Source: Amorphophallus konjac (taxonomy: Eukaryota > Streptophyta > Magnoliopsida > Alismatales > Araceae). Taken from it: DNA of 64,000 nucleotides. The translations under genes and the position numbers were made by a program. A model generated the notes under the pieces. That model saw only the letters and a list, made by a program, of their open reading frames with translations. It was not told where the DNA came from and did no database searches. The stretch is from positions 146,634,732 through 146,698,731 of the forward strand of contig CM040117.1 in NCBI GenBank assembly GCA_022559845.1, written 5' to 3'. Within the stretch, counting starts at the first letter, position 1. Each line of letters opens with the position of its first letter. Below are positions 10,752 through 21,950 of this stretch, piece after piece.

Positions 10752-11763
10752 GCTTCAAATGCATCCATGTCCTCCTTCAGCAAAGAACAAAGGTGTTCGG
10801 ATTCAATCCAATGTAAAACAAACACTGACTACTTACGGTCGATGGAGAAAGACGTCTTGTACATGAATCCCCACAATCGCCTACACTCGTACCAGCGGAA
10901 CCTTCTTCTCTCCACGTGGTGCCCGATATCCCATGCCCACGTGTCATGCCCTGGTGGCACTACCCCAGTCAAAATTTGGTTCTGTAAGTGATCGTCGAGA
11001 AATCGACTGGCACACTTGCATTCCACCCAGTCACCCATGTCTCGGTCATCTAGGATGCTTAATCACGCTATTTCCCGTGCACTTATATCGTTATTTGTAT
11101 TTCCCTGTCAATACTCCTGGAATCCCCACGTGTCAAATCTACCCATCTCGACCTTTCCGTAATAGGGCGAGTGTACGCCACAGCCGCGGGAGAGAGATTT
11201 TCCCGCGGGCCGAACAATAGTGTTGACCGATTAGGTTAACACCCTTGTTATATGGCCAAATTTGCATGCTTTACTTGTTATTGATCTTCATGCTTACAAT
11301 TGATATTCATTCTAGAAATTCATGACTTCTTGATCTTGATATATATTATGCTTATCACATGTTTTATTATTTGTTTGGTTTTCATGAGCATCTAGATTAT
11401 CCAAGATACTAATCACTTAAAGTGGCATGGTAAAGAGATGTAGGTCCTACTGAGCTTTTTAGCTCACCTTGTGTATTGATCACAACTTTCAAGAAATTCA
11501 GAAGATGGCAGAAATAGGCTAGAGTGATTGAGAGTGCCGAAGGTCTTAGACGATTTTCTTCTTAATCTGTCTACTTAGGAAACAAATGTATTGAGTTTGA
11601 ATAGTATTGAAAGACTTGAAAAGTCATTTGTAGAAAATGTCATATTTTTGCAATAAAAATATGACTTTATCTATTTTGTTGCTCATATTTGTCATCTATA
11701 TCTCAATTGACCCGCTTTATAACTCGTCACGTCTCTGTATTCTACCTTGTTTAGGGTGTGACA
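10752..11763 (+). mobile_element. 3' part of an old LTR interrupted by E1
   Basis: AT-rich non-coding sequence with a GAGCTTTTTAGCTCACC phrase often seen in gypsy R/U5 regions, ending in GGGTGTGACA at 11754-11763. No gene is supported; the 95-164 residue ORFs here show no family features. It continues the left flank of E1. Confidence 0.5.
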
Positions 11764-12532
11764 CCTGGTGTCCCCTGACCTCTCTTACTCTGCGGGGAGT
11801 AGAGATGATGGGGGCATCCCTTGCCCCTCGACATTTTTTTAAGGCTCGGATTGTTCGTCGGCAAGCGCCATTATGTTCGTCATGTGTTTCTGAGTCTAGT
11901 CATGTAATTTTTACATTTTATTTGAGTCATAAATTGTGTAATTTTTTCGTTATTTGAGTCTAGTACCTAGGTTTGAGAGTCATTTACCTAAGTTGAATGT
12001 CATTAGGTTGATTAGGTTGGTTAATAGGCCCAATTAAGTGGGTTAGGCCCAGGGGCGCCCCCCCTTGGGATAGTCTGGTCAATGTGTCATTAGTTCAAGG
12101 TCATTATGGTCATGTGAAAAGTCTGGAGTCTATAAATACCCCACTCCCCTCTCTCATTTGTAACCTTTGATGATCAATGAAGTTTGAAATTCTCTTGGAA
12201 TTTTATCTTCCCTCCCTCTCTTGATAAATCTCTCTCTCTCTAAGGGGTGCGCCCCTTTCTCTCTCCTCCCCCTCCCACCTACTTTCTATCTCCCCTCCCC
12301 TCATTCAAGAGCCTCCTCATTTCCCCACACCCCTACATAACTCCACCCCCAACCCCAAGGTAGCATCGACCACTCCCCACTCCACCCTCCAACCACCAAC
12401 CACCCACTCCCTTTCCCCAAGCACCTCTCTCATTTCCCAAGGGAGAATTCCCCACTCCCCAAGCACCCCTTCCCTTCCCCAACACAACCCTTCCCATCAC
12501 CAAGACACCCCATTAACAACCCCCATTAAGCC
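11764..12532 (+). mobile_element. Truncated E2-type 3' LTR with internal stub
   Basis: From 11806 the sequence begins TGATGGGGGCATCCC and follows the E2 LTR closely (TGATGAGGGCATCCC in E2), including the GTCATGTAA-rich stretch, a TATA box and the CT-rich leader. 11764-11805 looks like a stub of internal sequence. It stops at 12532, where another LTR starts with TG, so it was cut by that later insertion. This is a third member of the E1/E2 family in the window. Confidence 0.72.
12131..12139 (+). promoter_or_regulatory. TATA box of truncated E2-type LTR
   Basis: TATAAATAC, at an offset comparable to the E1 and E2 LTR promoters. Confidence 0.6.
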
Positions 12533-12850
12533 TGTAGTGTCCTAGAATTTTTATAAAATATTTCTGATATAATTAAGAATTTTCTAAAATTATTAAGGGT
12601 CTAAATGAATTAATTAATGAATATTGGGTTAAATAAATCATTATAAGGCCCAATTATGTTAAACAATTAATCCAGCCTTAATAATTAAACCCAATAAGTT
12701 TATGGACCAAGCCCATTAAGTTTGACCCATATTTTAGAAGGTTATTTAGCCTATTCACGAATTATAAGGATAAAAATCCCTTATATAGATAATTATGTGG
12801 ATAATTAACAAAAAGAGTTTGATTAAAATTGAATTCTGTGCACAGTGGAT

Positions 12851-12908
12851 GTAGCGGTCTATCGTGCGACCGCCACAGTCATGTAACGCGCCCAGCTTGG
12901 ACCGTTAC
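12851..12908. repeat. Two palindromic modules in U3
   Basis: GTAGCGGTC-N7-GCGACCGCCAC and GTAACGCGCC-N6-GGACCGTTAC, spaced 15 bp, lie about 175 bp upstream of the TATA box. Confidence 0.75.
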
Positions 12909-13082
12909 ATTCTGTTAGTTCTGTGAATGGAATGAAGAATAAAAAGATTGGATCTTTGGGATCCTATCTACAAGAGACCTAATTAGAAGAATATGTAAGG
13001 TTACTAGGGACTCTTAGAGATCAGGCTCTGGCCAATTAAGGACTCTAAAATCGTTCAAATCCTTGAACCCTAGCCAAAACTC

Positions 13083-13091
13083 TATAAATAG
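13083..13091 (+). promoter_or_regulatory. TATA box of the 12533 LTR
   Basis: TATAAATAG about 550 bp into the LTR, followed by a GTGACCC-type leader. Confidence 0.62.
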
Positions 13092-13819
13092 GACCCAATT
13101 CTGAACTGAGTGACCCTTACTTTTGGCTCGTGAAGAAACAAGGTAAGGAGATAGAATCTCGGATAAGTTCTTTAGAGTCTTTTGTTCCTAATACTTTAGA
13201 CTAACTACTCTCAAAATTTCATGTTAGGAGAACGAGTATCCAAGGAGTTGGGATCTTCCAAAGTTGATGGTTTCATCACGCCAACCCAGAAAATTATGCA
13301 ACATGGTGTTGAAGATCAGGAAATTAGAGAAGCTAAACGAGGTAATTAGAGTTAGATGCTTTAGAACTTTTTGTTCCTCTTAGTCTCATCTTCCCAACCT
13401 CCAAATTTCACGTCCTTAGGTCAAGAGACTAAGGAGTTAGAGTGACGTGAAGTTGCTAAAGAATCTCAAGAAGAGAAGAACTAGGGGAACCCTTGAAGAC
13501 TCAAATTAGAAGTTTAAAGCCCAGTAAACAGATAGGTTATCTCATGAACGGCAAGAACATCATGTTAAAGATAAAAGCCCTCTGGTTTTACTTGATTATA
13601 TTCATTATAGATCATGAATTTCATATTTTAGTAGGGTTGTGCATACATGCATATCCTTAGCCTTAATCAAAGAATATTTTGTTGTTAATTCATTTCAACC
13701 TATGCATGTAGCTGGCCTATACTTCATTTTTCATGACTGAAATAGTTTAAGAATTTTGATTTCCAAGCATGACAAGATTTTCATAGTTTCCTATTCTATT
13801 TACTATTAGTAGAACCTTT

Positions 13820-14680
13820 GACGGATTAAGGTAAGACCGTCAACGGCCTTACGATAAGCCGTCACACCCTCTATTGTATTTAAATTTCTTTGTTATCTCT
13901 GACGGCCCCGAAGCAGTGCGTTACAGCACTCTGACAGCCCCACGATAAGCCGTCACAGCACTATGACGCCCCCATCTTAGACCGCCAGAGTACTTTGTTC
14001 AGGTAATTCAAGACAGAATTGAAGAACAATCAAGTTTACTTATAAATAAGCGTAGTTATCTAAGTTTTGAACTATTTTCATGACCTTGAGATTAGAAATT
14101 GACTTATGATAGAAATTGCATGTTTAAAAGCATCTCTAGTTATTTCAAGCATATGCTAATTTCATTAAGCTAAACTCTATAATTTTATATTTACACTATG
14201 ATTTTAAATGATGTAATAACGGAGTTTTTATCATGGTTTCACATCGCTACACAGTCTTTTTCTATCTATAGAGTCACTTTCTCTAAGTACACGGCATATA
14301 TTCTGGTATATGGCCATTAGTTTACACTTTGCACTATAGGAACATATTCTTGAACATGAGGACCTCTCTATTGGATATTCCTTCCAATGGACTAGAAAAT
14401 CTTGTTTCAAGGCCTCTGTTATTCTCTGCGACCCTGGGATTCCCACTAGGACGCCGAGTTGGTTGTACCGTGAAAGCCCAATTGTTAGAAAGCACTATCG
14501 ATGTTTTCGGGTTCTGGATATGTAACGGATCTATATTCGACAGTCAGGAACATATAACGGTCCAATATATGACCGTCACAATGTTGGAGTCCATATCTTT
14601 TTTTCTTCTGGATTCAACCTTTCTAACGGCCCAATACACGACCGTTATGTTCATGTAACGGCCCAGTATGAGACCGTCAT
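13820..14680. repeat. Array of palindromic ACGGYC modules
   Basis: About nine modules of 22-26 bp with arms such as GTAACGGCCC and GACCGTTAC and variable centres, in two clusters (13820-13995 and 14510-14680). The centres differ from copy to copy while the arms are kept. Confidence 0.78.
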
Positions 14681-15094
14681 AGTTCTAATTTCTTTAACCC
14701 GAGGTTTGACCAAAGGGTTGATATTTCAAAGTTCGTAGATAGATTATTGATGGTCTAGGACTAGTCATATTGTTCAAGATACTTAATTTAATTATGAAAA
14801 AATAAGGAATGTACCGTTATGCTGCCGAATTATTTCCGTGAGCATAACCTTGTTCTAAGTCATTCTTGATCTCTCATGTTCTTAATTGAAGCGTTCATTC
14901 ATTAAATTATTGTTATCATGAACTTATTGAACTGGTTATATTACTGGCCATATTTTATTGCTGGAAACGTGGAAATAGCTTGATTTATAGTTGAAGACGC
15001 GATCGAGCACTGTGGACGCACTTATTATTAAGTTCATTGTTTATTTGTTTATTGGCGTTTATTAAGTGCGTGGACGTGCCAGTCACAAAGTGAC

Positions 15095-15260
15095 GATTTA
15101 TTCGGGCTTCATGGAAGCCCATGGTACGCTCGATCTGACTAATCAGACAATTGTGTAGTTCGTGTCGGGACCGAAACCCGCCGCGCCATAAAGGTCACGG
15201 CGTTATTTACATCCCCCATACGGGGGAACACCCTTGATTGATTGCCGGGAATAAGGGCCC
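15095..15260 (+). repeat. LTR block shared with 49510-49670
   Basis: Both copies read in order GCTCGA, TCGGGACC, CATAAAGG, GACGTTA or GGCGTTA, and ACCCTTGATT. They are related but clearly diverged, and mark two members of one LTR family. Confidence 0.65.
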
Positions 15261-15971
15261 TACGGCCTAAAGAGAATACTAATAATGCAGGAGGATAGTG
15301 AAAGATGAACTATGCTAGAAACCCGTATTGGGATGTGAATGTTCAGACTATGTCGGCCACTCATGGGCCACTTTATGTTCGGATGAAGGTCCGTGTTTGT
15401 AGTATAAAAGACGGTGACAAAATCGCGCAGATATCTGCCACGAACAAGGCAAGTTTAATGAGAATGTGGGATTGGATCCCGGTAGGGACGGGTCAAGTTG
15501 ATAGACTGTTGGCTGGAGATGATTTCGGACTATGGCCATGTTGGAAATTCCGTAAACCACGTCCGATACCATAAGGCGCCGTTGATTTTCTCTTTACACC
15601 CAGTCCGAGGGAGTCAGTTATTAAGTGCGTAGCCCGAGCTTACTAACGTGCGCCCTAACACTCGGATCGACCTGCGCGGTCAGGTCGTGGGGTTCGACCT
15701 GCCCGGTCAGGTCGCGGGGGTCAAGGGGGCAGTGCCCCTTGCGGGGGTTTCCGGGGGCAGCGCCCTCGGAACAAAATTTTAGTTATGGGGGGGTACGCTA
15801 TTGCCGTCGTTCCGATCATTGAATTAAGTGGTTTATTCCCATTCCATTCTTTCTATTTTGTTTACTGATTTAGTCCTTATTCTCTCGTTTATTCTTTAAT
15901 TTCAATAGTTTTCTTTCTTCTTTTTATTCTTTTAGTTTTCTTTTGCCACGCCGTATTAGCAAGTTGCAAGA

Positions 15972-16350
15972 AGATGGGCGCGCCGGTTAAGGGGCGCCGG
16001 GTTAAGATGTGAAGGGGCGCGCCGGAATTGGAGGGCAAGGGAGGAGGGAGCGCGCCGTTTATGTCATCGGTTTAGGTGGTCACCAAAGGGGCGCGCCGTA
16101 TTTGGGCTTCGGTAAGATGGAGATGGGCACGCCGTATTTGGGCTTCGGTAAGATGGAGATGGGCGCACCGTTCTTAGGATCCAAAGAAGGAGATGGAGGG
16201 AGGCGCGCCGTTTAAGGGTTCAATGACGAGGAAATGGGGGGCGCGCCATTTTTAGGTGTTCACAGAAGGAGATCGGGGGCACGCCATTTTAACATTTGAA
16301 GGGAGAAGATACGGGGCTTTTGTGAGGAGGGCGCGCCGATTAGGGCCGCG
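15972..16350. repeat. GGCGCGCC module array
   Basis: About ten copies of GGCGCGCCG or close variants, every 25-45 bp, separated by purine-rich text. It includes a perfect 36 bp tandem duplication starting at 16095 and 16131. Confidence 0.8.
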
Positions 16351-17512
16351 CCGGGCTACGGTGTTGAAGGCACTTGTCGATTAAAGGCTCAAAGAGGATT
16401 TTGAGAGTGATGTTAAACCGGCGCGGTGAAATAGTCACTGTGCGGTATTAAACTCCCTTGAGGGCTTATTGCCTTGACTTTGTGTCTCTTTCCTTTCACC
16501 CGTAGATAGATTTTATGATGTGTTTATTCATCCATTTGATAGATTAAGTGGCCAGGGAGGAAGTTTAGAAGTTTATCTGTTCATTAGGGTGACTTAGCGT
16601 ATACTTTAAGTGTTTCGTTCAAGGGGTTTTAGTTCACAGATTTTACTGTGTGTGGTTCTTGCTCTCAGAAGTGGTTTGTTCGCTTGTTCCTGGAGGGCAT
16701 CTTCTTCATTTGATCTTGAGCGTTCTTGGCCATGGCGAGAATCCGGCAGCACCTCCCCCGGACCGGGACTTGCCAGAGATAAAGGAGAGTCACCAATCGG
16801 ATTGCTCCGGGGTAGACCCTCAAAAATCGGAGTAGCCTCACGGCGGTCCGAACCCAAATGTGAGTATGGAACGTTCGAGGGCTAGCCTACAAGAACGACC
16901 ACAGCTCACGGGTGATGATTTCGTGGAACAGGACAGATGTAGGCCATAGGTGGCCATGAATGTTCACCCTTCGAATGGGTTCCCTCAGAGTTCATGCCAC
17001 AGAAGGGCAAGCTTCTGAGGACCCCAGGTAATGTTAAAAATCGGGAGGAAGAAAACGGATGAAAAGGGGAAGGGATCAGAGCAATAGAATACTGCGCATG
17101 CTTACAAAGTCACTCTTTTATTCATCCTCAAGGGAAAGGAAAGGAGGGAAGAGAGGTACAAGGGGAGATCTACCCCCCCAAAGCACAGAGAAAAATATAA
17201 CGGAGAAGATAAAAGAAAAACTAGGTGTTGAGGTGGGGGAAGAAGATACATCGGTGGGGGAGAAGGAGGAACAGAGCACAAGCTCTTCCCCCTCTCTCCC
17301 CTCTCACTCTCTCACCCTCTCTCTCTCTCTTTTTCTTCACCTTGCCGGTGGGAATGGATAGAGCTTCTTCTTCTCTTCGGACGCCGGAGACCCTAGCCGA
17401 ACCAGCCAGCCTTCCCTTCAGCCTCTCTTATCTCTGCCCTTTCTTCTTCTAGCTCCTTCTATTTGTGAGCTCCTTCTATCTGTCTGTGTTCCTTCGGCTT
17501 CACAATGCTGTC

Positions 17513-17521
17513 CCTTTTATA
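17513..17521 (-). promoter_or_regulatory. TATA box of Tat-C LTR
   Basis: CTATAAAAG on the minus strand, about 865 bp from the LTR start at 18384. Confidence 0.6.
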
Positions 17522-17794
17522 GAACGACCATCCTAGGAGCGTCCCTACCAATTCCACCTCGTCCGCAACGAAGTCGGGAGTTGACTGGCTGTGCTGGACA
17601 CCGTTGATTCATCTCGTACACTACTGCTCGTCCGAGGATGGGACGCTCAGAGATTTGTCAGAGCTTGCCTTGCTGCTGCTGCTTATGTGCTATCGAACGG
17701 AGATAGAAGAAGGGCCATGGGCATTGAATGTTCTCTGCATGCCATAATGATGCAAAAACAGAGCATCGGAGTGTAGATGGGATGGCTTGTTTGC

Positions 17795-17990
17795 GCGCCG
17801 GGGAAGCGCTTCAGAGAATAGAATGAGGGGTTAAAACGGCACCACATTCAAAGGGGCGCCGCTTTAAGCATCAAATGGGGAGGCCCCTTCGATAGGAGCG
17901 CGCCGTGTAGCCAAATAAAAAGGGGGTGCGCCATTTTAAGAGGGGGGTGCGCCGTTTTAAGGGGCGCCCTTTTAGGGCCACTTCATGCTG
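17795..17990. repeat. GGCGCGCC modules in Tat-C U3
   Basis: Further GCGCGCCG and GGCGCCG modules, five or six copies, upstream of the minus-strand TATA box. Confidence 0.7.
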
Positions 17991-18739
17991 TTTTAAGCAC
18001 CAAACGGATTCCTTTCGAAGTCACGGCCATTTATATGAATGTCGGCATTCCCAGAACATTCCGGTTGTGACGTATGGCCTCCATAATATTCCGTTTGTAG
18101 CCTCTGAGACTCGGTCCCAGATTCTACATGACTTTCGGTGCATGCCGAGACTGTGCTAGAGTTCCTGACTTTTCTCTGATTCAGCTCTCGGCATGGCCGG
18201 TCGGAGCGTTGTAGCTGTATCTTCTGCTTAGGGGGCTTCCTTAGTGGGTAGCGTACCACCAAGCGAGTTCTCATCCTGATCGGGCGAGGCATGAGGTTTA
18301 TTCGGCCTTTTCGTCTCCGACTTACTCTCGAGTGTTACGATGTGCATGCCGTACGATCGACGCCATCATTTTTCGACGTCCACAAATGCCCCCCACTCGT
18401 GGGTGGCACAAACGAGGGACGAGTGTGCGGGGCCTGCGAGTGTAGAGCTCTTCGACATGACGTCTATTCTTCTGAGCCACTGGGATGCTGGTCCGGTGCA
18501 AATTCACGGGAAAGTGCTCACTCCTTCAGCGAAGGGATGAGGGGATCGCTTCACCGCATATGCATGCGGACTGAGATGTCAGAGTGAGGGTTTAGTCATC
18601 GGCATGGGGTGAATACCGAAGCGAGAATGAAGGGTCTATGTGTCGTCTCGGGCAAAAGGCCCAAAACAACTTAGACGAGGCCAAACCCAAGGGGGGGGTT
18701 GTTGACTCGTGCCGGGTTTAGAAAAGTTGTTCATTCACC

Positions 18740-19130
18740 GACTCGGGTGAGAGGTCCGAGCCGAGTAATGGGATGCACTTTTGTTTATGGACTGGGATGG
18801 ATGGTCCGAGCCAGGCAAGGAGGGGTTTCTTTATGTTCATGGACTTGGACGGAAGGTCCGAGCCAAGTAAGAAGGTTCTTCTTTTCTCTCTCTTTTTTTG
18901 TTCATTGACTTGGACGGAAGGTCCGAGCCAAGCAAGGAGGTTCTTTTTGTTCATCGACTTGGACGGAAGGTCCAATCCAAGCAAGGAGGTTCTCTTTTTT
19001 TTTGTTCATCGACTTAGACGAAAGGTCTGAGCCAAGCAAGGAGGTTCTTTTTGTTCGTCCACTTGGACGAAAGGTCCGAGCCAAGCAAGGAGGTTCTTTT
19101 TGTTCATCGACTCGGATGAAAGATCCGAGC
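18740..19130. repeat. Tandem array, about 46-64 bp units
   Basis: Eight imperfect copies with the core CTTGGACGGAAGGTCCGAG plus CCAAGC. Each core is an imperfect hairpin (CTTGG with CCAAG, CGGA with TCCG). The spacers are T-rich with a GTTCATCGA phrase. Confidence 0.85.
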
Positions 19131-19180
19131 CAAGGGTTTATTCGTCTGTAGGACTGGAGTTGTAATATTGAGGTGGTTTA

Positions 19181-19780
19181 TTCATTGACACGGGGTTAGT
19201 GCCAAAGCAAGGGTATTTTTATTCATGGCACCAGACGAAAGGTCCAGGCCACTGGTTCGTTCATCGATGCCGACAGGGAGTCGGTGACCGACGTGGTTTG
19301 TTCATCGGCACGGGGTTAGTGCCGAAGCAAAGGTCTTTTTGTTCATGGAACCAGACGAAAGGTCTGGGCCACTGGTTTATTCATCGACGCCGACGAGGAG
19401 TCGGGGACCGACGTGATTCATTCATTGACACGGGGTTGGTGCCAAAGCAAGGGTCTTTTCATTCATGAAATCAGACGAAAGGTCTGGGCCACTGGTTTAT
19501 TCGTTGATGTCGACAGGGTGTCGGAGACCGACGTGGTTTATTCATTGACACAGGGTTAGTATCAAAGCAAGGGTCTTTTTGTTCACGGAACCAGACGAAA
19601 GGTCCGGGCCACTGGTTTATTCGTCGATGCCGACAGGAAGTCGGAGACCGACATGGTTTATTCATTGACACGGGGTTAGTGTCAAAGCAAGGGTCCTTTT
19701 GTTCATGGAACCAGATGAAAGGTCCGGGCCACTGGTTTGTTCATCGATGCCGACAGGAAGTCGGAGACCGACGTGATTCG
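19181..19780. repeat. Tandem array, five exact 120 bp periods
   Basis: Period exactly 120 bp (matching phrases at 19201, 19321, 19441, 19561, 19681). Each unit has CCAGACGAAAGGTCCGGG and a GTCGGAGACCGAC palindrome. As 120 is a multiple of three, long repetitive ORFs appear on both strands; I do not call them genes. Confidence 0.92.
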
Positions 19781-20090
19781 TTTGCCTCTTGGTATTTTCA
19801 TTGGTGCGGGGGCTGGTGCCAACGCAAGGAGCAAAGGTTTATTCCCCAACCTTGGACGGAAGGTTCAGGTGGGGTGTTCTTCGTCAGTGCCGACAGGATG
19901 TCAAGAGCTGACATGGCTGATTCATCTATTGAAATATTCGTTGGTACGGGCTGGTGCCAACGCAAGGAGAAAATGTTCATTCCCTGATCTCGAACGAAAG
20001 GTTCGGGTGGGCTGTTCTTCGTCAGTGCCGACAGGATGTCAGAGGCTGACATGGTCGATTCGTCTATTGAAATATTCTTGGAGATAAGAG
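19781..20090. repeat. Larger degenerate repeat units
   Basis: Two copies of a roughly 130-140 bp unit with CAGTGCCGACAGGATGTCA, TCTATTGAAATATTC and GGTGCCAACGCAAGGAG. Confidence 0.78.
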
Positions 20091-20122
20091 TGAGTGTTAA
20101 TAAAGGGAGACCGATTCCTCCC

Positions 20123-20219
20123 CCCCTTTTTACTCTTTCTTTTTTTCTCTTCTTTCTTTTTTTTCTTTTCTTTTCTTTTCTTTTTTTTCTTTTTTTTTCT
20201 TTTTTTTCTCTTTTTTTTG
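20123..20219. repeat. T/C-rich homopyrimidine tract
   Basis: Nearly 100 bp of T runs broken by single C, directly downstream (minus strand) of integrase. ORFs rich in Phe or Lys across it are artefacts. Confidence 0.88.
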
Positions 20220-20296
20220 ACATGCAAGATAAATAGTGCCCAATCCATCTGGACAATAGTAATGCAAATTCGCCTGGGGCAGGGCAGAGAAAAGCA

Positions 20297-20800
20297 TTAT
20301 TCCTCGAATGGGGGAATCGGAGCATGGTACAACCTCAGATGCCTACCATTGAGGGGCGGAAATTGAACCTCCCCCCGATGGTCGACGATTACATACGCTC
20401 CGCCCTCGTAGACTTTCTGGATCACATAGGGTCCAAGCCAATTCTCATTCAGCTTGCCCTTGGGGTTGGAAGCCATGACTTCTCTTCTCTTCACCATAAC
20501 GAGGTCACCCTTCTTAAATTCGCGTTCCTTGACGAGCTTGTCAAAGGCGCGAGCTATCCGGGCCTGATAGACCTGGATGTTCTGCTGGGCTTGGAGCCGT
20601 TTCCCCTCCAAGTTGGAGAGCTCTTCGAGCCTTCGCTCGACATTTGTCTGCTCTTCCCCGACCAACCCGTGTTGAACTGCGACTCGGAGGGAGGGTATTT
20701 CCAGCTCGATAGGGACAATTGCCTCTGAGCCATATACCAGGGAAAAGGGTGAACAACCCGTTGGAGTTTTGTACACAGTTCGATACGCCTACAGGGCCTA
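20297..20800 (-). pseudogene. Tat-C integrase C-terminal fragment
   Basis: The minus-strand frame ends at 20297 with NGRHLRLYHAP near its end. It contains the end of the integrase fold (YKTPTG, SLVYGSEAIVP) and the C-terminal domain (FKKGDLVMVKRREV, NWLGPYVIQKVYEGGAYV). The DD-E core is upstream and lost in the gap. Just before AYRTVYKTPTG a TAG (20789-20791) stands where the family has Trp (LWAYRT), so this copy is probably dead. Integrase would insert the cDNA into the host chromosome. The Tat assignment rests on the close match to the Tat-B integrase in this window. Confidence 0.85.
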
Positions 20801-20900
20801 NNNNNNNNNNNNNNNNNNNNNNNNNNNNNNNNNNNNNNNNNNNNNNNNNNNNNNNNNNNNNNNNNNNNNNNNNNNNNNNNNNNNNNNNNNNNNNNNNNNN
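20801..20900. other. Assembly gap (100 N)
   Basis: Exactly 100 N, the usual placeholder for a gap of unknown size. Pol does not resume on its right side, so an element junction is hidden here. Confidence 0.98.
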
Positions 20901-21392
20901 AGAAGGATGAATGGAAGAAGCAAAAGGAAAGAACACATGAAGAGTTCATGCTCAGATAAAAAGGATCAAACAGAAATAAGATAATGTGCAATTGCACGCA
21001 TAAATCGCATTTCAAGCATCGGAGGCTGAAGCTCTGCTCCTGCAGGGGTCGACCCCTGATTACCTATTTTCTAGATGGCAGCCATCCCTTGTGCAAGGGT
21101 CAACCCTGTGCACAAAGGGGCCCTTTCTCATGAACAACTCTGTTTGCCCAAAAAAAAAACATTGCAATTGTGTATATGCATGTTTGTCTCTCTGGACGAG
21201 CTTCTGCAAGTATAAAAAAATTGATCTCCATTGAATTCCCCACATACATCACCATGCATTCTGCATGATCACTGGTGAGGACACACGACACAGTACACAC
21301 CGGGGTTTGAGGAGCACGCAGATGTCCCTTTGGCTCAGGGAGGACGTGGAGACCTAGTCAGAGTTATTTGCATTTATTTTATGCTTTTAGGC
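20901..21392. other. Unassigned sequence right of the gap
   Basis: No gene, LTR terminus or tandem array recognised. Small palindromes such as GGGGTCGACCCC (21045-21056) are present. It does not look like continued Tat pol. Confidence 0.5.
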
Positions 21393-21950
21393 CATGTTGG
21401 GCCATGGATAAGTCCCTGTGTGGACAATAAGGTAGCTATTTTCTTTTATTGGACCTCTTTCTTGTGGAAGATTAATGGACTAGGATAATTGGGCTTGGAC
21501 TGGGTCAAAGAGGGAGGGCTATCCCTTTCCCCTTCCCTGCCTCCCCCTTGGGTCAAAGAGGGAGGGCCGGCCCCTTCCCCCTTTGTATCCCCCATCCAAG
21601 GAGAGCTGCCCCCCACCTCCTCCTTGGTTCAAAGGGGGAGGGCCGCCCCCTATTCCCCTTCGTAGCCCCCATCCTCATGATTATTGTTTAGTATCCCACC
21701 CTATATATTGTCTTGTGGGATTATTATTGAAGGCTAATGAAGAATCATTTGATGAAAGGATTTGCCTAAGAGAAAACTCACTTCTTCCTCCTTGATCCTG
21801 CGACGGGATCTTTCCCGAGGTGTGACTCCCCACGCCAACGGTGCGACGCTCGAGGCTTGCCCTTTTTTTAACTAAGGTTAATACTTGCAAGGAGGTAGCG
21901 GGGGGGGTTCATCCCTTCATTTCGAAAGAAGATGAACACACTACCCCGAC
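21393..21950 (+). mobile_element. Possible Copia-type LTR fragment
   Basis: A TG-start candidate at 21393 (TGTTGGGCC, tentative), a TATA-like TATATATT at 21702-21709, and a leader with AGGTGTGACTCC suggest an LTR. No matching second LTR, PBS or PPT is visible. It is cut at 21950 by E3. Confidence 0.35.
21502..21650. repeat. Three copies of a GGTCAAAGAGGGAGGGC unit
   Basis: Copies start near 21502, 21550 and 21626, each followed by a C/T-rich run. Confidence 0.75.

Larger units (their letters stand above)
12533..15960 (+). mobile_element. Long gypsy-like LTR (solo or truncated)
   Basis: Begins TGTAGTGTCCTAG directly after a broken E2-type LTR, as expected for an insertion boundary. The U3 is AT-rich with TATA at 13083-13091. 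No primer site, polypurine tract or pol is found, and the right end merges into the minus-strand LTR of Tat-C, so the boundary near 15960 is approximate. It carries 11 or so palindromic AACGG modules (12851-12908 and 13820-14680). The block at 15095-15260 recurs at 49510-49670. ORFs such as 15305-15574 show no known domain. Confidence 0.6.
15961..18384 (-). repeat. 3' LTR of Tat-C
   Basis: The right boundary is the terminal CCACA (18380-18384) followed by AATGCCCCCCACT, the inverted PPT, exactly as at the right end of the Tat-B LTR (51990). A minus-strand TATA lies at 17513-17521. The left end is uncertain. No gene is supported; the 60-100 residue ORFs at 16606-18590 have no recognisable domain. 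Confidence 0.6.
15961..20800 (-). mobile_element. Tat-C: 3' part of a Tat-like Ty3/gypsy element
   Basis: Read on the minus strand: integrase C-terminus (20800-20297), an A/G-rich tract, tandem arrays (20090-18740), a PPT-like AGTGGGGGGCATT, then a 3' LTR starting TGTGGACGTCG at 18384. The left LTR end is not clear and is placed near 15961. The rest of pol is lost in the assembly gap. No antisense PMD gene is seen in this copy, unlike Tat-A and Tat-B. Confidence 0.7.

Noticed and set aside
15305..15574. 89-residue ORF in the 12533 LTR
   Set aside because: The related block at 49465-49990 does not keep this frame, so there is no sign of coding conservation.
16606..18590. Several 60-100 residue ORFs in the Tat-C LTR as small host genes
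   Set aside because: Overlapping frames on both strands, no conserved motif and position inside an LTR.
20039..20325. Lys-rich 69-175 residue ORFs
   Set aside because: They translate the T/C tract and tandem repeats; low complexity only.
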